The notes: a model not told the origin generated them from the sequence alone. Positions 1 through 5,020 are shown, numbered from the stretch's first letter. The stretch is 20,880 nt of DNA from a virus (IMGVR_UViG_3300035698_012305:1-20880), one strand, 5' to 3'. Program-made: numbers and translations.

Positions 1-94
1 CGGTTGATACTCCGATGATGCTCGGGGCGATTGGCCAGTCTTGGGGCGCTGTCCCCCAAGGTGTGTCCATTCCGTGCCCTTGTGTCTCGTCCAT
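1..94 (-). CDS. Small unknown protein, partial (C-terminal part beyond left edge)
   Basis: An open reading frame starts at the ATG at 94-92 and stays open through 31 codons to the left edge, so its end is not seen. It begins MDETQGHGMDTPWGTAPQDW. The start is chosen because a GGAG ribosome-binding sequence (plus-strand 103-106) precedes it in the cassette GGAGACGAGACGATG, which also precedes the neighbouring small genes. It is the third gene of a leftward cluster, separated from the second by a hairpin and a CTAGTACTAG palindrome. I do not recognise the product. The shared cassette is the main reason to believe that so short a frame is real. Confidence 0.55.
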   Translation of the reverse strand, partial: MDETQGHGMDTPWGTAPQDWPIAPSIIGVST

Positions 95-115
95 CGTCTC
101 GTCTCCGTCCGTCCT

Positions 116-136
116 CTAGTACTAGCTACTAGCGCG
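116..136 (-). promoter_or_regulatory. Palindromic CTAGTACTAG element upstream of leftmost gene
   Basis: The perfect 10-base palindrome CTAGTACTAG (116-125) is followed on the plus strand by CTACTAG and CGCG. Read on the minus strand it is CGC, two tandem GCTAGTA units, then CTAG. The same element with one GCTAGTA unit lies at 456-469 before the next gene. Its place between a hairpin and a ribosome-binding site suggests an operator, a phage-specific promoter part or an RNA element. Which of these cannot be told from sequence. Confidence 0.5.
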
Positions 137-154
137 CCACGTCGGCGCCCTACT

Positions 155-188
155 CCCTCGACAGGGCTGTTCGAAGACAGGTCGAGGG
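155..188 (-). terminator. GC-rich hairpin after the second leftward gene
   Basis: CCCTCGAC (155-162) pairs perfectly with GTCGAGGG (181-188). Inside, CTGT (167-170) pairs with ACAG (177-180) around the loop TCGAAG. It starts about 11 bases beyond the stop of the leftward gene at 199-444. There is no T-run, so it may be a weak terminator, a processing site or an mRNA-stabilising end. Confidence 0.45.
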
Positions 189-198
189 GCAAGGGCGT

Positions 199-444
199 CT
201 ACAGGCGGTGCGTCAGTCCCTTGTGGGGAAGGTCGCTGTAGTCCAGTGCGGTGGCCTCGGGTACGTTCTCGTCCAGCCTGGCACCGGGCGCGACGTCCAG
301 CACGGTCGGCAGGTTGGCGTCGATGAATGCCAGCATGTTGCAGTGAGGACCGGGGGGAGCAATGGCACAGGATGCACACCGGTCTGCCACAGGGATGCAG
401 GGGCAGAACGAATCAGCGGTTGGTGCGGTCGTCGCGGTTCCCAT
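199..444 (-). CDS. Small Cys-rich unknown protein (81 aa)
   Basis: An 81-residue protein starting MGTATTAPTADSFCPC. The start at 444 is preferred over an upstream in-frame ATG because the cassette CTAGGAGACGAAACGATG lies directly before it. The N-terminal third has cysteines at about residues 14, 16, 23, 26 and 35 (CPC, CASC and PHC), a spacing that could hold a metal ion; this is inference. The rest is acidic and ends DLPHKGLTHRL. There is no membrane segment. It is the second gene of the leftward cluster, between two hairpin-plus-palindrome spacers. I do not recognise the family. Being early or accessory is only a guess from strand and position. Confidence 0.6.
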   Translation of the reverse strand: MGTATTAPTADSFCPCIPVADRCASCAIAPPGPHCNMLAFIDANLPTVLDVAPGARLDENVPEATALDYSDLPHKGLTHRL

Positions 445-455
445 CGTTTCGTCTC

Positions 456-469
456 CTAGTACTAGCGCG
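456..469 (-). promoter_or_regulatory. Palindromic CTAGTACTAG element upstream of 81-aa gene
   Basis: The perfect palindrome CTAGTACTAG (456-465) is followed by CGCG. On the minus strand its last bases run into the ribosome-binding sequence CTAGGAG, 11 bases from the ATG at 444. It matches the element at 116-136 apart from one fewer GCTAGTA unit. Confidence 0.5.
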
Positions 470-501
470 CTGCGTCCAGGTCGCCACACCAGCGGCCCAC
501 T

Positions 502-535
502 CGCCTCCCGATGCCCTCGCAAGAGGGGAGAGGCG
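502..535 (-). terminator. Composite hairpin after the first leftward gene
   Basis: CGCCTC (502-507) pairs with GAGGCG (530-535). Within it CCCTC (514-518) pairs with GAGGG (523-527), closing a GCAA loop of the stable GNRA type on the plus strand. It starts 13 bases beyond the stop of the leftward gene at 548-784, mirroring the hairpin at 155-188 after the next gene. It has no T-run. Confidence 0.4.
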
Positions 536-547
536 GCAGGGCCGATG

Positions 548-784
548 CTAGACAGGCTGTTCGGCTTGCACCTTCCTGAGATTGTCAGTCACGCCTGTGA
601 CCAGTCGGGCGAGTTCGCCGTCCGAGAGGCTGATGCGGAACTGCCTGTGCTGGCCAGCAATGATGATGTCGTGTCGTGTCTCGCCCGGCTCGTCTTCCAG
701 GGCATCGAAGTGCACGTAGATACCGGCTCTCGCCAGCACAAAGGCTTGGACATCGTCTCCGTGTTCCACTGTTACGGTCGCCAT
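548..784 (-). CDS. Small acidic unknown protein (78 aa)
   Basis: A 78-residue acidic protein starting MATVTVEHGDDVQAFVLARA. The start at 784 has a good ribosome-binding sequence, AAGGAGACGAGAACGATG, close to the cassette used by its two downstream neighbours. The composition (alternating hydrophobic and polar stretches such as IYVHF, HDIIIAG and FRISLSDGELARLV) suggests a small beta-rich fold with a C-terminal helix. There are no cysteines, signal peptide or membrane segments. It is the first gene after a strong leftward promoter (-35 at 870-875, -10 at 847-852) with a roughly 55-base leader containing a hairpin. The family is not recognised. Confidence 0.65.
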   Translation of the reverse strand: MATVTVEHGDDVQAFVLARAGIYVHFDALEDEPGETRHDIIIAGQHRQFRISLSDGELARLVTGVTDNLRKVQAEQPV

Positions 785-820
785 CGTTCTCGTCTCCTTC
801 TCCCCGCTTCGCGGTCGCCT

Positions 821-837
821 GGGGCATCGCTTGCCCC
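821..837. repeat. 17-base hairpin, copy 1 (GGGGCATCGCTTGCCCC)
   Basis: GGGGCA (821-826) and TGCCCC (832-837) are perfect complements around a five-base loop. A copy differing at one base lies at 1557-1573. Here it falls just after the predicted start of the leftward transcript, so it would form the 5' end of that RNA. A second small stem, CCGC-TTC-GCGG, lies beside it near 803-813. Confidence 0.65.
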
Positions 838-846
838 GCTACCATC

Positions 847-875
847 AATATACGCCACACTTCTCCCAATGTCAA
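847..875 (-). promoter_or_regulatory. Strong leftward sigma70-type promoter
   Basis: On the minus strand TTGACA (plus-strand 870-875) is separated by exactly 17 bases from TATATT (847-852). This is a perfect -35 with a near-consensus -10 at ideal spacing. Transcription would start near 840 and read the three small leftward genes. The first ten bases, TTGACATTGG, are shared with the rightward promoter at 1738-1766. Confidence 0.75.
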
Positions 876-1014
876 GCAATAATCCGGTTTCTGGCGCAAT
901 TAGATGGCAAGAGGATGGATAAGAGGCGGGGAACAAGGGCGTCGGTGGGCACCGATGGGCACCGGTGGATGGGGAACTGGGACCGCTTGCCAGGTCGAGG
1001 GAGCGTCGGCACGG

Positions 1015-1036
1015 GATACCGTCAAGCGACGGTGTC
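1015..1036. repeat. Hairpin GATACCGTC / GACGGTGTC
   Basis: GATACCGTC (1015-1023) and GACGGTGTC (1028-1036) form a nine-pair stem, with one G-T pair, around the four-base loop AAGC. There is no T-run on either side, so its role is open. Confidence 0.5.
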
Positions 1037-1216
1037 GAAGCATGCCAGGTCAGCAGGGACCAGAGCAGGGCGATGGCCGAAGGTAATATCCGACCGTAGG
1101 GGGCGAGGCTGCATTGACTGATAACCGATGGTGGAGGATGGCACGACCAGACAGATTATCAGACGTTGTGCTCCTGGGCATCGACCTCGGGAGCACACGG
1201 GCCGAGAGGCCGACGA

Positions 1217-1257
1217 CCGTGTGAGGATGGGGAGCGCAGCGGAGCATCCTCACACGG
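1217..1257. repeat. Perfect 13-base inverted repeat
   Basis: CCGTGTGAGGATG (1217-1229) is the exact reverse complement of CATCCTCACACGG (1245-1257), with a 15-base spacer. This is the longest perfect inverted repeat I found in the window. It has no T-run and lies in the middle of the non-coding stretch. It could be a cruciform or hairpin at an origin, a protein-binding site or a structured RNA. Confidence 0.75.
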
Positions 1258-1556
1258 GAAGCTCGGGCGATGGGGCTGTGTGTTCCCACCGCCCCACCAA
1301 TCGAGGGCGATGTAGCGTAGTGGATAGGCTGTTTCAGTGCTGTTTGGCCGCTGTTGTGGTGGTAGGCGATGGGGAGCGGGGCAGAGCGGTGGAGGCCGTG
1401 GTGCAGGGCGAGGGAGCGACCGAGCGAGGGGTGCAACGAAACGAGGCAGAGGAGGGGGCGAGGCCGACCGATGTGAGAAGCCGAACCACACCCCCGGGGG
1501 CGTCGCCGCGCCCCCCCCACCACGTAGCTCGTTCCTCGATTTGCTATTTTTAAGAT

Positions 1557-1573
1557 GGGGCATGGCTTGCCCC
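1557..1573. repeat. 17-base hairpin, copy 2 (GGGGCATGGCTTGCCCC)
   Basis: GGGGCA (1557-1562) and TGCCCC (1568-1573) pair around a five-base loop. It matches the element at 821-837 except for one loop base. It directly abuts the TATGAC palindrome array. Confidence 0.65.
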
Positions 1574-1575
1574 TG

Positions 1576-1608
1576 TATGACAGTCATATGACCGTCATAT
1601 GACGGTGT
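1576..1608. promoter_or_regulatory. Overlapping TATGAC/GTCATA palindrome array (operator or iteron-like)
   Basis: TATGACAGTCA, TATGACCGTCA and TATGACGGTGT follow each other at exactly 11-base spacing. This creates overlapping palindromes: TATGAC-A-GTCATA, TATGAC-C-GTCATA, and two copies of GTCATATGAC (1583-1592 and 1594-1603). Dyad sites about one helical turn apart are typical of cooperative binding by a dimeric repressor or replication initiator. No such protein is encoded in the window. Confidence 0.65.
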
Positions 1609-1623
1609 TTCTCCTGCGGTGCT

Positions 1624-1639
1624 TGTTCCACGGGGAACA
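1624..1639. promoter_or_regulatory. parS-like palindrome TGTTCCACGGGGAACA
   Basis: The 16-base sequence has six-base arms TGTTCC and GGAACA around ACGG. Bacterial ParB-binding parS sites follow a consensus near TGTTNCACGTGNAACA. This site differs from the fully symmetric version TGTTCCACGTGGAACA at one central base. The conserved central ACGT is ACGG here, which weakens the assignment, and no parB gene is seen. Confidence 0.35.
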
Positions 1640-1662
1640 CTCCCCTAGCAGACCTGTTCACG

Positions 1663-1680
1663 CCCCATATGTCCCCATAT
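1663..1680. repeat. Tandem CCCCATAT repeats upstream of rightward promoter
   Basis: CCCCATAT occurs at 1663-1670 and 1673-1680, spaced 10 bases apart. A looser copy (CCCACATATTG) lies near 1695-1705. They sit 60-75 bases upstream of the -35 box, a place suited to an activator or repressor. Confidence 0.4.
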
Positions 1681-1737
1681 CTTCTCTGCCCTCCCCCACA
1701 TATTGTGTCGATTGGCGAGAAATATATGAGAATATTC

Positions 1738-1766
1738 TTGACATTGGCATGGATGGGGTGTATTGT
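1738..1766 (+). promoter_or_regulatory. Strong rightward sigma70-type promoter for the late unit
   Basis: TTGACA (1738-1743) is followed after 17 bases by TATTGT (1761-1766). Upstream is A+T-rich. The 10-base palindrome AGAATATTCT (1729-1738) ends on the first base of the -35 box, so a protein bound there would interfere with polymerase. The predicted start near 1773 leaves a 130-base leader before the ATG at 1903. Confidence 0.7.
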
Positions 1767-1842
1767 TTCGATACGGAGTGTGTGTTTTCGCACAGTTGGA
1801 GACGAGCGGAGTTCTTTTCGAGTGCGGTGCGGTCGGCGTGAG

Positions 1843-1876
1843 GGCAAGGTCGGGCTTCGTCTCCCTTGACCTTGCC
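1843..1876 (+). promoter_or_regulatory. Leader hairpin before the first rightward gene
   Basis: GGCAAGGTC (1843-1851) is perfectly complementary to GACCTTGCC (1868-1876) around a 16-base loop. The hairpin ends 14 bases before the GGAGG ribosome-binding sequence of the gene at 1903. Upstream, a GGAG at 1808-1811 precedes a 15-codon frame (GTG at 1822, TGA at 1867-1869) that ends inside the hairpin, an arrangement that could serve as a leader peptide. The hairpin is seen; regulation is inferred. Confidence 0.4.
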
Positions 1877-1902
1877 TGATCGCCACACTAGGAGGCGAGA
1901 CG

Positions 1903-2475
1903 ATGAAGAGACGCGGATTCTTCGGAGCGCTGGCTGCGGCCATTGTCGCTCCGTTCGTGGTGGGGGCGAGGGCGATGGGGGCGGCCACTCCCACGGTCCC
2001 CAAGATGTGCGGAACGTGCGGGAACTGCGACCCGAGTATGGCCAAGGCGGCGACGGATGGTGTTTCGTTTAGGGGCGGCGACGGATGGTGTCTCGTTCAG
2101 TCGAAGGACACCGAGCTTTTCGGCGCAGACTACTTCCTTTGCAAGAGCGTGAAGTTCACCGACGCCTGTTCGTGCGGGGAGTGGAGGCCGAAGGAGGATC
2201 CCGACTTCTGCCCCTCGAGGCAGGAACTGGACGAAAGCTGGATGGAGAGCCGAATGAGGATTACTGCCTCCGACGAAATCCGCAAGCTCTCCGATGCTGG
2301 CCAGCTTCGGCCGGGCGATACTGTGACGGTGACACACGAGGTAGAGATTGTGGAGGGGAAGGGCTGGACTGGCCGTCACGTTCCTCGCAAAGAGCGGGAA
2401 GCAACGGTGGCATGGAGCCACATGGTTCCCATACCTACGCCAAGGCTGAATGTGTGTGGAATCCGCAAGGAGTAG
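1903..2475 (+). CDS. Cys-rich protein with twin-arginine-like signal
   Basis: A 190-residue protein beginning MKRRGFFGALAAAIVAPFVV, a twin-arginine-type signal (RRGFF then a hydrophobic stretch to about residue 21), so export or a membrane anchor is likely. The following region carries CGTCGNC (residues 36-42), then Cys63, Cys80 and an ACSCGEW motif (Cys89 and Cys91), a set able to bind a metal such as zinc. The rest (about 120-190) is charged with no recognised fold. The start has the cassette CTAGGAGGCGAGACGATG, like the leftward small genes. It is first after the rightward promoter. A 28-base-spaced duplication (2046-2100) affects residues about 49-66. Similar Cys-rich proteins occur near terminases in environmental phages, but the function is unknown. 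Confidence 0.75.
   Translation: MKRRGFFGALAAAIVAPFVVGARAMGAATPTVPKMCGTCGNCDPSMAKAATDGVSFRGGDGWCLVQSKDTELFGADYFLCKSVKFTDACSCGEWRPKEDPDFCPSRQELDESWMESRMRITASDEIRKLSDAGQLRPGDTVTVTHEVEIVEGKGWTGRHVPRKEREATVAWSHMVPIPTPRLNVCGIRKE
2046..2100 (+). repeat. 27-base imperfect tandem duplication in the Cys-rich gene
   Basis: Two 27-base copies (2046-2072 and 2074-2100) differ at two bases and are offset by 28 bases. They are therefore read in different frames: the second gives GGDGWCLVQ, the first AATDGVSFR. Read in the frame of the second copy, the first would end in a stop codon. Confidence 0.85.
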
Positions 2476-2481
2476 TCCACC

Positions 2482-3228
2482 GTGCCCAATCAGGAGACGA
2501 GAGAGACATTTTCGGCGTTTCGGAAGCGGATGCGGAAGGCGGGGACGTGGGACGCCTTCATAAGTGGCCGAGCGAGACTTGCCAAGGAGCGTGGCTGTGC
2601 GGTGCTTGAATGCAACGACGATGCGATGGGGCTCTTCCCCGAGGTTTATGCCGCAGAGCCCTCCATCCCCACGGTCCCAGCCGCGGCGGAAGAGCCCGGA
2701 GAGGCTCGACCTGTGGGGGAAGACGCCGACAGTGGTGACGCGGCAGGTACCGCCGAGGGAGAAGCGGAAGCGGAAGAAGTCGAGGCTATTCAGCAAGCCG
2801 CGGACGTTATTGACCGTCTGTGTGTTGACAATCCTCCTGATTCTGCTCTTCGGGAGATATGGGCAGGCAAAGACCCTGTCAGTGTTCGCGAAGTCGTGGA
2901 GTGGGTCTTCGAGAATCTCTACACAACCGACACATCTCCCCCAGATGCCCCGAGTGGTGGCGCCTGGGGGCTTCTCATTTGGGCACGAACCGACAACGAC
3001 ACGCTCAAGGAGTTTTTCAGCAAGTTCTACACCAAGCTACTCCCCACGAAATCCGAACTCAACGAATTGGAAAAGCGACGTGACGACGGCTCTGACGTCC
3101 TTTCCCTCATTGCGTCCCTACAGCAAGACATTTCGGCCGACACGGATGCCCTACAACCGGTTGGTGCCGAAGACGCTGGCGGCGAATCTGCGATGGCGGA
3201 AGCGGGCGATCCAACTCGGGCTCGATAG
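2482..3228 (+). CDS. Protein in terminase small-subunit position
   Basis: A 248-residue acidic protein. The GTG start at 2482 is supported by AAGGAG overlapping the previous stop. The N-terminus (1-50) is basic and helical (FSAFRKRMRKAGTWDAF). Residues 60-105 are an Ala/Glu/Asp-rich linker. Residues 125-210 hold the pattern APSGGAWGLLIWAR followed by FFSKFYTKLLPTKSELNELE, which I associate with proteins encoded just before the large terminase in uncultured phages. By position it may be the small terminase subunit that recognises the packaging site. No helix-turn-helix is evident, so this is inference. Its last 83 bases overlap the large terminase in another frame, implying translational coupling. 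Confidence 0.65.
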   Translation: MPNQETRETFSAFRKRMRKAGTWDAFISGRARLAKERGCAVLECNDDAMGLFPEVYAAEPSIPTVPAAAEEPGEARPVGEDADSGDAAGTAEGEAEAEEVEAIQQAADVIDRLCVDNPPDSALREIWAGKDPVSVREVVEWVFENLYTTDTSPPDAPSGGAWGLLIWARTDNDTLKEFFSKFYTKLLPTKSELNELEKRRDDGSDVLSLIASLQQDISADTDALQPVGAEDAGGESAMAEAGDPTRAR

Positions 3229-5020
3229 CCCTGCCCATGCACAGGCGTTGTGGAACATGTGTTCCCGTGACCCCCTGTTCTGGGTCAATACGTTCGTTTG
3301 GACCTACAATCCGCGATCTAAGCATCGCGTCCTGCCCTTCATCTGCTACCCGTTCCAGGAAATCTTGATCTGCGACAACATCGCCTGCACTGGCATCGTT
3401 TCAAATGACGAGCCTTCGGATGTGCTGGACAAGAAATCCCGCGACATGGGTGCAAGCTGGTGTTTCATCATCGGGGATTCCTGGATGTTCACGTTCCGCG
3501 ACAACGTGTCCTTCTTGTGGGGATCCCGCAAGGAAGAGTTCGTGGACAAGCGGGGGGATCCGAAGACGCTGTTCTGGAAGGCCCGGTTCATCTTCAAGCA
3601 TCTGCCGGGCTTCATTGGCCCGCGGATAGCCAGGGAAGACGACAAGCTCCTGCATCTCTTCAACCAGGAGACGGACAGCGGCATCGATGGCGAGAGTTGT
3701 AATGCGGACTTCGCTCGTGGTGACAGACGGACGGCGATTAGACTTGACGAGTTTGCGGCTGTGCGAGATGGGGAAGCGATCCTGTCGGGGACGGCCGATG
3801 CTACGGACTCCCGCGGCTTCTACTCCACGTCGAAGGGGATGGGGACGGCTTTCAAGAAGGTGGAAGACGAGGCGATCATCCACAAGAGCTATCTCCACTG
3901 GACGATCCATCCCGAGAAGGCGAAGGGGCTCTACAAGTCCGAGGGCGAGATCCTTGAGATTGTCGACACCGAGTACAACTTCCCCGAGGCCTATCCGTTT
4001 GTCCTCGACGGGAAGATCCGATCGCCGTGGTATGACAAGGAACTGCGGCGCCGAGTGAGCAAGCTGGAAGTCGCCCAAGACATTGACATGGACGACCATG
4101 CCGCTGGCTCGGGCTTCTTTGACGAAGACATCCTCGTCAACGGCAAGTCCCACGTAAGGCCTCCGTATCGACGTGGCGAACTGATGTTCGACTACGTGGA
4201 GCATGACGACCACGTAGAGAATGAAGATCCTTCTGACGGTCGGAAGCGTAAGCAGAAGCGGATTGAGATCCTGCTGAAGGGGTGGCGTGACGATCCCGAG
4301 GGGCGAGTGTTGCTGTGGACGCATTTGGATGGCAAGCTCGAGCCCTTGCACGATAGGGACTATGGCCTTGGCATCGATGTGTCGGCAGGGACGAGTGCCA
4401 GCAACAGTGTGATCAGCGTGGGGGACGGGAAGACGCGGGAGCAAGTGGCCGAGATCGCCACCATCAACGTCCTTCCCCACGAGCTTGCCCACTACGCCGT
4501 TGCCCTGGGACTTTGGTTCAACGGCATCAATGGCAGGGCGTACATGACGTGGGAAGACAACGGTGTCGGCCTGATCTTCGGTAAGACGGTGAATCGGTTG
4601 GGCTACAGACGGGTCTACTATCGTTATGTGGGCAGTGGGGCGAAGAAGAAGCGAACGACTACGCCCGGTTGGTTTACGGGCGGCGATGGGAAGCTGCAAC
4701 TCCTGTCCGATTTCCGTCAAGCCATTGGGGACGATACGTTCATCGTCCATAGCCGAGAGTGCATCCGCGAGTGCGGCGAGTATGTCTACCTTTCCAACGG
4801 CCTCGTGGGACACGCGGGTTCGCAATCCGAGCTTGATCCGTCCGGCGCCAAGAAAAACCACGGCGACCGCGTGATTGCGGGTTCGTTGTGTTCTCTCAGC
4901 CTGGACGAGATCGGGTCCGCCCCCGTGGTGAGAACGAAACTCATTCCAGTGAACAGCTTTGCTGCACGTCGGGATGCACGGCGACGTTTGCGGACTTCTG
5001 GTTCAGGGGCACGGTTTTGA
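3146..5020 (+). CDS. terL: Terminase large subunit (DNA-packaging ATPase/nuclease)
   Basis: A 624-residue packaging motor. The N-terminal ATPase shows the variant Walker A motif KKSRDMGAS (96-104), the Walker B motif RLDEFA (199-204) and a coupling-type segment, SGTADATDS to STSKG (214-231). The C-terminal RNase H-like nuclease shows GIDVSAG (Asp411), TWEDNG (Glu470 or Asp471) and HGDRVIA (Asp574), the usual acidic triad. The frame is open from further upstream, but the ATG at 3146 is chosen because MPYNRL and the following RDPLFWVNTFVWTYNPR match the usual N-terminus of this terminase group. Upstream residues look like a shadow of the overlapping gene. The ribosome-binding site is poor, consistent with coupling to the preceding gene. 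Length is normal and no motif is missing. Confidence 0.93.
   Translation: MPYNRLVPKTLAANLRWRKRAIQLGLDSPAHAQALWNMCSRDPLFWVNTFVWTYNPRSKHRVLPFICYPFQEILICDNIACTGIVSNDEPSDVLDKKSRDMGASWCFIIGDSWMFTFRDNVSFLWGSRKEEFVDKRGDPKTLFWKARFIFKHLPGFIGPRIAREDDKLLHLFNQETDSGIDGESCNADFARGDRRTAIRLDEFAAVRDGEAILSGTADATDSRGFYSTSKGMGTAFKKVEDEAIIHKSYLHWTIHPEKAKGLYKSEGEILEIVDTEYNFPEAYPFVLDGKIRSPWYDKELRRRVSKLEVAQDIDMDDHAAGSGFFDEDILVNGKSHVRPPYRRGELMFDYVEHDDHVENEDPSDGRKRKQKRIEILLKGWRDDPEGRVLLWTHLDGKLEPLHDRDYGLGIDVSAGTSASNSVISVGDGKTREQVAEIATINVLPHELAHYAVALGLWFNGINGRAYMTWEDNGVGLIFGKTVNRLGYRRVYYRYVGSGAKKKRTTTPGWFTGGDGKLQLLSDFRQAIGDDTFIVHSRECIRECGEYVYLSNGLVGHAGSQSELDPSGAKKNHGDRVIAGSLCSLSLDEIGSAPVVRTKLIPVNSFAARRDARRRLRTSGSGARF

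Larger units (their letters stand above)
876..1556. other. G-rich stretch with no convincing gene
   Basis: About 680 bases between the leftward promoter and the second 17-base hairpin. Frames open on both strands, but they are Arg/Pro/His/Ser-rich, lack good ribosome-binding sites and overlap each other, so none is called. What the stretch does hold is short repeats TGGGCACCGA and TGGGCACCGG (946-965), a hairpin at 1015-1036, a 13-base inverted repeat at 1217-1257, and a strongly G-biased plus strand. It could be an origin, a packaging site or an untranslated RNA; no evidence decides between them. Confidence 0.5.

Noticed and set aside
1309-1380. tRNA-like start (GGGCGATGTAGCG then GTGGATAGGC) resembling an acceptor arm and D-arm
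   Set aside because: No pairing anticodon stem follows and there is no TTCRA-type T-loop or matching acceptor 3' strand, so it is not a tRNA. A tRNA 5' fragment cannot be excluded but is unsupported.
1050-1587. Open frames of 140-157 codons on both strands in the control region
   Set aside because: They overlap each other, have Arg/Pro/His/Ser-rich composition typical of chance frames in GC-rich DNA, show no good ribosome-binding sites and run across the inverted repeat.
2564-3145. Upstream extension of the large terminase frame by 194 codons
   Set aside because: The extra residues are a shadow of the 2482-3228 gene (Arg/Ser/Pro-rich) and would make the terminase about 818 residues, far longer than usual. 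The normal N-terminal pattern begins at 3146.
3401-4861. Long minus-strand frame (486 codons) opposite the terminase
   Set aside because: The plus strand shows all terminase motifs. Long antisense frames are common in GC-rich genes, and this one has no recognisable domain.
4888-5016. Portal gene starting at 4888
   Set aside because: The extra 43 residues overlap terminase codons encoding its nuclease end and look unlike a portal N-terminus. The TTG at 5017 has a better ribosome-binding site and position.
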